Positions 1 to 6,886 of a stretch of DNA of 12,626 nt are shown piece by piece (position 1 is the stretch's first letter; the number at the start of each line of letters is the position of its first letter). Under the pieces are notes generated by a model. That model was not told the DNA's origin. It did no database searches and saw nothing but the letters and a program-made list of their open reading frames with translations. Location: assembly GCA_030697855.1 (NCBI GenBank), contig JAUYOU010000068.1, positions 1 through 12,626 on the forward strand. The letters are read 5' to 3'. Origin of the DNA: a bacterium. Its GTDB lineage: Bacteria > Patescibacteriota > Minisyncoccia > JACQLN01. A program made the position numbers and the translations under genes.

Positions 1-1933
1 TCACTTCGCTGGTTAATTTAACCAATTTCTTGCGATTCATTGTTTCGTTAATATAAGGCACTTCTTTTGGTAGAATTTTATTAAACAAAATTCTACCAAT
101 AGATGTTTCCATAAATTCTCCACCCGATTTTGCGAACCTAACTTTAATTTTTGCTCTTAAATCTACTTCATCAAAATCATATGCCAAAATTGCTTCGTTA
201 GTCGAACCAAATGTTTTACCTGCACCTTTCAAACTCTTTTCTTCGTTCTTTTCTACTTCCGAAGTCATCCAATAAATTCCAAGAACCATATCTTTTTGAG
301 GATCCACAATAGCTTCACCCGTAGAAGGTTTTAATAGGTTTTTGGAAGATAGCATTATTTCCTTAGCTTCTTTTTGAGCTATATCGGAAAGTGGTAAGTG
401 TACAGCCATTTGGTCACCATCAAAGTCGGCGTTGAAAGCCTGACAAACCAAAGGATGGACTTGAATAGCCGAACCTTCTATTAGTATTGGTTGAAAAGCC
501 TGAATACCTAAACGATGCAACGTTGGAGCACGGTTAAGCAAAATAACTTTATCGGCGATAGCTTCTTCTAAAGCTTCCCAAACAATATCTACTTCTTCTT
601 CGATTAAACGAGAAGCGTTTCTAATATTGGAAGCCACCTCTTTTTGGTAAATAAGTTTATGAATAACAAAAGGTTTAAAAATTTCTAAAGCCATCCTCTT
701 TGGTAATCCAGCTTGGTGCAGTTTTAAATTAGGTCCAACAACAATAACCGAACGTCCAGAATAATCCACGCGCTTACCCAAAAGATTTTGACGGAATCGG
801 CCTTGTTTGCCTTTCAACATATCGGCCAAAGATTTTAGAGCGCGTTTACCACCACCAGCTGTTGTAGCTGTAGGTTCACTGCCACGATGTGCAGAGTTAT
901 CGATTAAAGCGTCCACCGCTTCCTGCAACATTCTTTTTTCGTTCCTAACAATAACTTCCGGAGATTTAAGATCTATAAGTTTCTTTAAACGATTGTTTCT
1001 GTTAATAACGCGTCGATAAAGATCATTAACATCGGAAGTTGCGTATCTGCCGCCATCCAACGGCACCATTGGGCGTAAATCTGGTGGAATAACAGGAAGC
1101 ACAGTAATAAACATCCATTCTGGGCGAAGTTTATTTCTAACCAAAGATTCAACCAATCTTAATCGGCGCAACATTTTTTTCTTGTCGCCTGTTTCATCTA
1201 TATTGCCTAATTTTTTTACAACCTCATCTCTTAATGCCTCCAAATCCATCTGGGTAAAAATTCTTCTAACAGCTTCTGCACCAATATCGGCTTTAAAAAC
1301 TTCGCCATATTTTAACGAAAGATCGTAATATTGAGCTTCCGAAATAACTTGGAATTTTTTAATTTTATTTAGTTCGTCTACAGCTGTATCACGTAAACCT
1401 TTAAGTTCACGTTGTCCACCCTTTGTTGTTTGAAGTTTTAATTTAGTTTTATATTCTTTTTCTATTTCGGCTAAAACATTAAGACGTGCTTCTTCGTCTA
1501 CTTCTATTATTATATAAGCCGCAAAATAAATTACTTTTTCTAGTTCTTGAACACCAAGATTTAACAAAAGCCCCATCTTAGATGGTAGTCCTCGCAAAAA
1601 CCAAATATGGCTAACGGGAGCGGCCAAAGTTATGTGCCCCATTCTTTCACGTCTAACTATAGCCCGAGTAACTTCTACTCCGCACTTATCGCACACAATA
1701 CCTTTATATCTTATACGACGATATTTTCCACAATAACATTCCCAATCTTTGGTAGGGCCAAAAATTGCTTCGGAAAACAAACCTTCTTTTTCTGGTTTTT
1801 GAGTTCTGTAGTTTATTGTCTCCGGCTTTATTACTTCGCCATAAGACCAGCCCAAAATATCGTCGGGCGAGGCCAAACGTATTCTTATAGCTTTAAAATC
1901 TTTTAAATTTGGAGGTATAGATGTTTTTGGCAT
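1..1933 (-). CDS. rpoC: DNA-directed RNA polymerase subunit beta' (N-terminal 644 codons, partial)
   Basis: This is the largest catalytic subunit of RNA polymerase, which forms the active-site cleft with beta. It starts at ATG 1931-1933 with MPKTSIPPNLKDF and stays open to the left edge, so the C-terminal half is outside the window. The N-terminal zinc finger is visible as C66-x-C68 and C81-x2-C84. The rudder/lid region follows (DLYRRVINRNNRLK, then RNEKRMLQEAVDAL), and then GKQGRFRQNLLGKRVDYSGRS. The catalytic NADFDGDQ lies at residues 501-508, with D503, D505 and D507 chelating Mg2+. The motif sits about 43 residues later than in E. coli because of an insertion at roughly residues 144-194. 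The gene lies 77 bp downstream of rpoB and is very likely cotranscribed with it. No Shine-Dalgarno is seen; the start is preceded by AAAAGCTAACAA. Identity is essentially certain. Confidence 0.98.
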   Translation of the reverse strand, partial: MPKTSIPPNLKDFKAIRIRLASPDDILGWSYGEVIKPETINYRTQKPEKEGLFSEAIFGPTKDWECYCGKYRRIRYKGIVCDKCGVEVTRAIVRRERMGHITLAAPVSHIWFLRGLPSKMGLLLNLGVQELEKVIYFAAYIIIEVDEEARLNVLAEIEKEYKTKLKLQTTKGGQRELKGLRDTAVDELNKIKKFQVISEAQYYDLSLKYGEVFKADIGAEAVRRIFTQMDLEALRDEVVKKLGNIDETGDKKKMLRRLRLVESLVRNKLRPEWMFITVLPVIPPDLRPMVPLDGGRYATSDVNDLYRRVINRNNRLKKLIDLKSPEVIVRNEKRMLQEAVDALIDNSAHRGSEPTATTAGGGKRALKSLADMLKGKQGRFRQNLLGKRVDYSGRSVIVVGPNLKLHQAGLPKRMALEIFKPFVIHKLIYQKEVASNIRNASRLIEEEVDIVWEALEEAIADKVILLNRAPTLHRLGIQAFQPILIEGSAIQVHPLVCQAFNADFDGDQMAVHLPLSDIAQKEAKEIMLSSKNLLKPSTGEAIVDPQKDMVLGIYWMTSEVEKNEEKSLKGAGKTFGSTNEAILAYDFDEVDLRAKIKVRFAKSGGEFMETSIGRILFNKILPKEVPYINETMNRKKLVKLTSEV

Positions 1934-2010
1934 TTGTTAGCTTTTAGCTTTTAGCTTCTTTAGTTTTTAGGTTCTGACCTAACAAGCTAATGAAGCTAGT
2001 GAAGCTGATT
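1934..2010. repeat. rpoB-rpoC spacer made of short tandem and inverted repeats
   Basis: Three tandem TTAGCTT units (1937-1957) face three tandem 9-mers of the type AAGCTAATG (1984-2010). TTAGCTT is the reverse complement of AAGCTAA, so the two blocks are inverted relative to each other. They flank a hairpin with TTAGGT/ACCTAA arms around TCTG or CAGA (about 1966-1984). The rpoBC transcript could therefore fold into one long imperfect stem between the two genes. No U tract follows it in the transcript direction, so it does not look like a terminator. A role in mRNA processing or stability is only a guess. Confidence 0.6.
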
Positions 2011-5000
2011 TTATAGGCTTTTTGCTTCTTCTTTTATATCTTCTCTAATTTCACTTGGCGGAAGGACTTCTTCGCCAATAAGTTCCACATTAAGACCCAG
2101 ACCTTTCATTTCATTTACCAATACAAAGAACGAAGCTGGAATGTTCGGTGTTCTAATTGTTTCTCCTTTTATAATGCTTTCATAAGCGTAACCACGCCCC
2201 ACCACATCGTCCGATTTTATGGTTAACATTTCTTGCAATATGTTTGCAGCGCCATAACCTTCCAAAGCCCAAACTTCCATTTCTCCAAATCTCTGGCCAC
2301 CAAATTGCGCTTTACCACCCAAAGGCTGTTGAGTAATAAGCGAATAGGGCCCAATAGAACGCATATGGAGTTTGTCTTCAACCAAATGGTTAAGCTTCAT
2401 TATATATATAATTCCAACTGTAACTGTTTGAGAAAACCTCTCGCCTGTTTTTCCGTCATGCAAAATAACTTTGCCATCTTCCGGTAAACCAGCATCTTTA
2501 AGTTCGGCTCTAATTTCGTCTTCGGTGGCACCGGCCAAAGCTGGCGTAACTGCTCTCATTCCTTTAGCTTTCATGGCCCAACCCAAGTGAGTTTCCAAAA
2601 TTTGACCAATGTTCATACGACTAGCCACACCTAATGGATTTAAAATAATATCTACACTTCGGCCGTCTGCCATATATGGCATTTCTTCTTCTGGCAAAAT
2701 CATAGAGATAACACCTTTGTTACCGTGTCTACCTGCTAATTTATCGCCCACCGAAACTTTTCTATATTCAGCAACTTCTATTTGAATAGTTTTTATAACT
2801 CCAGCCGGAAGTTTATGGCCTTTATCGCGTTCAAAAATTTTAATACCAACCACTCTACCCATTTTGCCGTGCGGCAAATGTAGTGATGCATCTTTTACAT
2901 CGCGGGCTTTTTCACCAAAAATTGCACGAAGCAATCTTTCTTCGGCGGTTAAATCGGCTTCACCTTTAGGTGAAATCTTGCCTACCAAAATATCGCCTTG
3001 GCCAACTTCAGCACCAATGCGAACAATACCTTCTTCGTCTAAATCTTTTAATTTTTCTTCGGAAACATTTGGAATATCGGGTGTAGTAATTTCCGGACCA
3101 AGTTTTGTTTCACGAACATCTATAGAATAGCTTTCAATGTGAATTGAGGAAAAAATATCTTGTTGTACAATTTTTTCGGAAAGAATAATAGCGTCTTCAA
3201 AGTTTCCACCACGCCAACTCATAAAAGCTACTGTTAAGTTTTGACCCAAAGCCAATGCACCATCTTCGGTAGAAATACCATCGGCTAAAACTTCGCCTTT
3301 TTTAAATTTAGTTCCTTTAGCTAAGCGTGGAAACTGGTTTAAAGAAGTATATTGGTTGGAACGCACAAAATTATGCAAATTATATTCAACAATTTCACCA
3401 CCACCCTTAACCGTTTCAGTATGCATAACTTTAAGTTCGCCACGCATTTTATCTTTAACAGCCTTGCTATATTTAACTTTGATTCTTTTGCCATCAACCG
3501 CTTCTATTTCTCCATCTTCTTCGGCTAAAATTACATAACCAGAATCTTGCACCGCTCTTTCTTCGGCACCCGTACCAACCAAAGGCACCTGTGGTTTTAC
3601 ACAAGGCACGGCTTGGCGTTGCATGTTCGAACCCATCAATGCGCGGTTAGCATCGTCGTGTTCCAAGAAAGGAATAAGCAAAGTTGCAATACTAATAATC
3701 TGCTGAGGCGAGACATCCATCAACTGAACTCTATTTCTTTCTATTAAAGTAGGCTCGGTTAAATGACGAACTTGAACAAGTTCTTCCAAAAATTTACCAT
3801 CTTCATCAACTTTTACTCCGCCGTGAGCAATATAATATTGTTCTTCTTCTAAAGCGTTAAGATATTTTATATCTTCGGTTATTTTTCCAGCCTTAATAAC
3901 TCTGTAAGGGGTTTCAATAAAACCAAATTCATTTAATCTGGCGTAAGAAGCAAAATATTCTACCAAACCAATGTTTGGTCCTTCTGGAGTTTCGATAGGA
4001 CAAATTCTGCCGTAGTGCGAGGTGTGCACGTCACGAACTTCAAAACCAGCTCTTTCGCGTGCCAAACCTCCAGGCCCTAACGCCGAAAGGCGGCGTTTGT
4101 GTTCGAGTTCCGCTAATGGGTTAACTTGGTCCATAAATTGCGATAACTGCGAAGAAGCAAAAAATTCTTTTACAACTGCAATTAATGGCCTAGCGTTTAT
4201 AAGTTGGGCTGGTGTAATTGTGGTTACATCGAGCGTAGACATTCTGTCTTTTGCAATTCTTTCTAAACGAGCAAAACCTAATCTTAATCTTTGCTGAACC
4301 AATTCACCCATAGCTCTTACACGACGATTTCCTAAGTGGTCGATGTCGTCGGCCTTTAGAGGCTGTTCATTATTTAATTTTATAATTTGCGAAATAATCG
4401 CAACCAAATCTACCAAGTGTAAAACCTTGTCGCTAAACTCTTTATTTAAATCTTTTAATTTTAAAAGTGATGTTAACTTAGGATCTTCTTCTTTTCTTAT
4501 TTCTTGCAATCTTTGTTCCATTTTCCATCTACCAACTTCGGAAAGATCGTATCTGGTACCACCAAACATTGCATCTATTAAACTTTTAGCATTTTCGGCA
4601 GTAGCCATATCGCCAGGGCGAATGCGTTTATATACTTCTATATAAGCATCGCTCTGATTTTTAGCTATGTCTTTGGCTAATATATTTTTTATATGAGTAA
4701 CATCAACAGAAGTATCGTATTTTTTAAAAGCTTCTATTATATCTTCATCTTGGGTTAAACCAAAAATTCTAAACAAAGAAGATACCGGAACTTTGCGTTT
4801 CCTGTCTATTTTTACAGAAATTACTCCATCGTTATCTGTTTCAAATTCTAACCAAGCACCACGATTTGGAATAATTTTGGCGCCAAATTGGTTTTTATTT
4901 TTTGTGTTTTGAGCAGTAAAGAAAACACCCGAAGAACGAATCAATTGAGAAACAATAACTCTCTCTACTCCGTTAATAATAAACGTGCCACGAGAAGTCA

Positions 5001-5328
5001 TCAAAGGGAAATCTCCTAAATAGATTTCTTGTTCCTTTATTTCGTTAGTATGTTTATTTTTTAATCTAGCTTTTATCCTTAGAGGGGCCTCGTAGGATGT
5101 AAGATGTTCTCTGGATTTATCTTGAGAATACTTAGGTTCGTCAAAATAATAGTCGCCAAAAGAAAGTTGTAAATTACTGCCAGTATAGTCTTCTATAGGA
5201 GAGACCTCTTTGAAAATTTCTGCAAGCCCTTTCTGTAAAAACCATTTATAAGAGTTTATTTGAACCTCTAAAAGGTTTGGTAGTGGAAATGGCTTATACT
5301 TATACGAGGAGAAGATTTTTTTCTTCAT
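2011..5328 (-). CDS. rpoB: DNA-directed RNA polymerase subunit beta
   Basis: This complete beta subunit has 1105 residues, compared with 1342 in E. coli and about 1190 in B. subtilis. It lacks the large lineage-specific insertions. With beta' it forms the catalytic core and carries the rifampicin pocket. Recognisable blocks in order are SQLIRSSGVFF (127-137), the rifampicin region SSQLSQFMDQ to HKRRLSALGPGG (392-421), the HYGRICPIETPEGPNIGL block (438-455), the DKLAGRHGNKGVIS block, and the C-terminal PLGGKAQFGGQRFGEMEVWAL block that packs on beta'. The residues equivalent to E. coli D516, H526 and S531 are D400, H410 and S415, so the pocket looks sensitive-type. Val and Ala stand at the N518 and S522 equivalents. 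The ATG start gives the canonical N-terminus, with no clear Shine-Dalgarno upstream (AAAAAATTATTT). A structured leader of about 295 nt precedes it and rpoC follows after 77 bp. Confidence 0.99.
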   Translation of the reverse strand: MKKKIFSSYKYKPFPLPNLLEVQINSYKWFLQKGLAEIFKEVSPIEDYTGSNLQLSFGDYYFDEPKYSQDKSREHLTSYEAPLRIKARLKNKHTNEIKEQEIYLGDFPLMTSRGTFIINGVERVIVSQLIRSSGVFFTAQNTKNKNQFGAKIIPNRGAWLEFETDNDGVISVKIDRKRKVPVSSLFRIFGLTQDEDIIEAFKKYDTSVDVTHIKNILAKDIAKNQSDAYIEVYKRIRPGDMATAENAKSLIDAMFGGTRYDLSEVGRWKMEQRLQEIRKEEDPKLTSLLKLKDLNKEFSDKVLHLVDLVAIISQIIKLNNEQPLKADDIDHLGNRRVRAMGELVQQRLRLGFARLERIAKDRMSTLDVTTITPAQLINARPLIAVVKEFFASSQLSQFMDQVNPLAELEHKRRLSALGPGGLARERAGFEVRDVHTSHYGRICPIETPEGPNIGLVEYFASYARLNEFGFIETPYRVIKAGKITEDIKYLNALEEEQYYIAHGGVKVDEDGKFLEELVQVRHLTEPTLIERNRVQLMDVSPQQIISIATLLIPFLEHDDANRALMGSNMQRQAVPCVKPQVPLVGTGAEERAVQDSGYVILAEEDGEIEAVDGKRIKVKYSKAVKDKMRGELKVMHTETVKGGGEIVEYNLHNFVRSNQYTSLNQFPRLAKGTKFKKGEVLADGISTEDGALALGQNLTVAFMSWRGGNFEDAIILSEKIVQQDIFSSIHIESYSIDVRETKLGPEITTPDIPNVSEEKLKDLDEEGIVRIGAEVGQGDILVGKISPKGEADLTAEERLLRAIFGEKARDVKDASLHLPHGKMGRVVGIKIFERDKGHKLPAGVIKTIQIEVAEYRKVSVGDKLAGRHGNKGVISMILPEEEMPYMADGRSVDIILNPLGVASRMNIGQILETHLGWAMKAKGMRAVTPALAGATEDEIRAELKDAGLPEDGKVILHDGKTGERFSQTVTVGIIYIMKLNHLVEDKLHMRSIGPYSLITQQPLGGKAQFGGQRFGEMEVWALEGYGAANILQEMLTIKSDDVVGRGYAYESIIKGETIRTPNIPASFFVLVNEMKGLGLNVELIGEEVLPPSEIREDIKEEAKSL

Positions 5329-5366
5329 AAATAATTTTTTGTCCGCTAGGACCTATTTATAAAACC

Positions 5367-5418
5367 AAAAAACAGACACAAAAACCCCTTAACCTATTGG
5401 GTTTATCAAGGTGTGTCT
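5367..5418 (-). terminator. Terminator-like hairpin in the rpoB leader (possible attenuator)
   Basis: On the minus strand an outer stem AGACACA (5418-5412) pairs with TGTGTCT (5380-5374). Inside it CCTT pairs with AAGG and AACC with GGTT around a CAATA loop. A run of six T follows after one G (5372-5367), then GGTTTT. This has the layout of an intrinsic terminator, although the stem has internal bulges and is A/U-rich. It lies only about 40 nt before the rpoB start, so it could end a stand-alone small RNA or act as an attenuator controlling rpoBC read-through. Confidence 0.5.
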
Positions 5419-5419
5419 A

Positions 5420-5461
5420 TTAACACTCTCTGCTTTTTGACGCGAGAGCTAAATAATTCAT
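5420..5461 (-). CDS. Candidate 13-residue leader peptide in the rpoB leader
   Basis: ATG at 5461-5459 opens MNYLALASKSREC and ends in TAA at 5422-5420. GGGGAG at 5475-5470 lies eight bases upstream, an ideal Shine-Dalgarno in a window where the real genes have almost none. The frame ends two bases before the terminator-like hairpin begins and contains the CTCTC/GAGAG hairpin. The Shine-Dalgarno starts inside the 3' arm of the preceding CCTGCAG/CTGTAGG stem, so folding could hide it. The position is like that of attenuation leader peptides. No run of one amino acid stands out as a sensor. It may be a chance frame. Confidence 0.35.
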   Translation of the reverse strand: MNYLALASKSREC

Positions 5462-5625
5462 TTATATTTCTCCCCTACAGTTTTTATGCTGCAGGTATTT
5501 TGATGTTTTGCAATCAATTTACAAAACATCAAGATTTACCCTGCTAGTAAAATTTGATCCTTTTCTGTCTAGCATTTTGCCTGCAAAATGCTTTGTCAAA
5601 TTTTTACTACGGGGTTCCATGTCAA

Positions 5626-5643
5626 CTACAGTATAATCTGTAG
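5626..5643. promoter_or_regulatory. Perfect inverted repeat over the rpoB promoter -10 region
   Basis: CTACAG-TATAAT-CTGTAG is a perfect 6-bp inverted repeat with a 6-base centre. It overlaps the -10 hexamer of the minus-strand promoter. A protein bound here would cover the -10 box, so it is a candidate operator. It could equally fold as a hairpin at the end of any rodA read-through transcript. Confidence 0.35.
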
Positions 5644-5659
5644 GCTACCTATGAGTCAA
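5630..5659 (-). promoter_or_regulatory. Sigma-70-type promoter for the rpoB leader
   Basis: On the minus strand TTGACT (5659-5654, five of six matches to TTGACA) is followed after 18 bases by TATACT (5635-5630, five of six matches to TATAAT). The predicted start is near G5623. The -35 box overlaps the last codons and stop of rodA (CTT GAC TCA TAG), so rpoBC would be driven separately from rodA. This is the best promoter match noticed in the window. Confidence 0.6.
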
Positions 5660-6776
5660 GGAGTACTGAGTCGTTACCGCTTATTCTATGGTAAACCCTA
5701 GCTCTCATGGCCTGAATTATACCTATTCCAACACATAAACTTACAAAATTAGACCCTCCATTAGACACAAAAGACAAAGGAATACCTGTAATTGGCAAAA
5801 AACCCAGATTTGCCCCTATATTAACCGCAAAATGGGTACACAAAACAATAGATATACCTGCTATAAAAAGCTTAGAAAAGTTATCTGGAGCCAGAACAAC
5901 CCCCTTATAAAGCCTAAAAAAGATAGTAAACCAGCCAATAAGCAAAATACTTATCCCTATTAAACCTAATTCCTCTCCTATAGCTGCAAATATAAAATCG
6001 GTTTCATATTCTGGCAAAAAACCAAGCCTTGTTTCGGTCCCTCTGCCTATACCCTTACCAAACAATCCTCCAGAACCTATAGCTATCATTGCCTGCCTAC
6101 TTTGATACGATCCCCCCAAAGGATCTCTATCTGGATAAATAAAACTTGTTATTCTATTTTTTTGATAATCTGCTAAACCATAATTCCACATAAAAATTGC
6201 GGCCGTTAAAACCAAAAAAACTATAGCCAAAACTTGCCGTGTTTTAATTCCAGCAAGAAGTATCATTCCAAACCATAAAACCATAAGAACAACTGCGGAA
6301 CCCAAATCTGGTTGCAAAAGAACAAGTGCCGATGGAAAACCAGCATATAAGGAAGAAATTAATATGTTCTTCCACTTATGAAGTTCTATAAAACGTGAAG
6401 AAAAATACTTTGCTAAAACAGCAACCAATATTATTTTTATTAACTCCACCGGCTCAAAATTAAAAGCTCCAAATCTAAACCAACTGGTTACTCCCCTTAC
6501 CTTTGCTCCAACTGCAAAAAGAATAAAAAGCAAAACCAAACCAAAAACATAAATAGCTACAGAGAAAAAAGAACTTTCTTTTATTATTCTCCAATCAAAA
6601 AAACTTAAAATTAGTACCAATAAAAAACCAATCGAACCAAAAATTAACTGTCGCCAAAAAATTTGCCTACTTTCGGCTCCACCATAAAAAATCAAAAGAC
6701 CCATTACAAAAACAAGCGCGATAGCACCCATTAAAACCCAATCTAAGCGTTTAAGATGATTGAAAATAGAAGCCAT
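5649..6776 (-). CDS. rodA: Peptidoglycan glycosyltransferase of the SEDS family, RodA type
   Basis: This 375-residue polytopic membrane protein polymerises lipid II into glycan strands, normally together with a class B penicillin-binding protein. It starts with a short cytoplasmic segment (HLKRLDW) and has about ten hydrophobic helices. Family signatures are FEPVELIK (107-114), LLQPDLGSA (153-161), YPDRDPLGGSYQSRQAMIAI (214-233), GSGGLFGKG (234-242) and the FLPEYETDFIFAAIGEELG block (253-271). D260 is the equivalent of the essential SEDS aspartate. LPITGIPLSFVSNGGSN (327-343) resembles RodA (TGIPL) more than FtsW (KGLTL). The usual Tyr and last Ser of FVSYGGSS are both Asn here, which is unusual. 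No partner transpeptidase, mreB or other mrd/mre gene is in the window. The ATG start has no Shine-Dalgarno. Confidence 0.9.
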   Translation of the reverse strand: MASIFNHLKRLDWVLMGAIALVFVMGLLIFYGGAESRQIFWRQLIFGSIGFLLVLILSFFDWRIIKESSFFSVAIYVFGLVLLFILFAVGAKVRGVTSWFRFGAFNFEPVELIKIILVAVLAKYFSSRFIELHKWKNILISSLYAGFPSALVLLQPDLGSAVVLMVLWFGMILLAGIKTRQVLAIVFLVLTAAIFMWNYGLADYQKNRITSFIYPDRDPLGGSYQSRQAMIAIGSGGLFGKGIGRGTETRLGFLPEYETDFIFAAIGEELGLIGISILLIGWFTIFFRLYKGVVLAPDNFSKLFIAGISIVLCTHFAVNIGANLGFLPITGIPLSFVSNGGSNFVSLCVGIGIIQAMRARVYHRISGNDSVLLDS

Positions 6777-6886
6777 AAATTTCTAATGACTAAGCTCAAA
6801 TGTCTAATCAATGCCTAATTATCAAATGACAAAAAAAGTTTTGACATTAGATATTTATTCATTTGACATTGATTTGTCATTTGGAT
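6777..6886. repeat. AATGTCTAAT/CAAATGAC-rich intergenic repeat with 11-bp inverted arms
   Basis: The gap between rodA and the nuclease gene is built from variants of AATGTCTAAT, AATGCCTAAT and CAAATGAC in both orientations. CAAATGACAAA (6823-6833) and TTTGTCATTTG (6873-6883) are perfect 11-bp inverted arms 39 bases apart. The nuclease stop codon lies in another copy of the word (CAATGTCTAA, minus strand). From memory, such low-complexity words recur between genes in Patescibacteria; this was not checked. It may end or stabilise the nuclease transcript. There is no clean U tract. Confidence 0.6.

Larger units (their letters stand above)
5367..5623 (-). ncRNA. Structured rpoB leader RNA or stand-alone small RNA (about 257 nt)
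   Basis: This lies in the 320-base gap between rodA and rpoB. From the inferred transcription start near 5623 the minus-strand RNA can form four elements before the terminator hairpin. The first is a long hairpin at 5609-5545 with a nested AGCATTTTGC/GCAAAATGCT stem. The second has perfect 11-bp arms TTGATGTTTTG/CAAAACATCAA (5532-5500). The third is CCTGCAG/CTGTAGG with one G-U pair (5495-5474). The fourth is CTCTC/GAGAG inside a short reading frame. The first 13 nt (5623-5611) can also pair with 5388-5375, closing the whole RNA by its ends. Signature motifs of RNase P RNA, tmRNA and SRP RNA are absent, and I do not recognise the class. The structure is visible in the sequence; transcription is inferred from the promoter. 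Confidence 0.5.

Noticed and set aside
4085..4165. Rifampicin-resistance substitutions in rpoB (Val and Ala at the N518 and S522 equivalents)
   Set aside because: Ala at the S522 position is normal in many bacteria (for example B. subtilis), and D516, H526 and S531 equivalents are unchanged.
807..4645. Several plus-strand open frames across rpoC and rpoB
   Set aside because: They are antisense shadows of strongly conserved minus-strand genes and have no recognisable domains.
5420..5461. tmRNA tag, because NYLALA resembles the end of a tag peptide
   Set aside because: There is no tRNA-like acceptor or T-arm, no CCA-type 3' end, and the frame does not end after the ALA motif.
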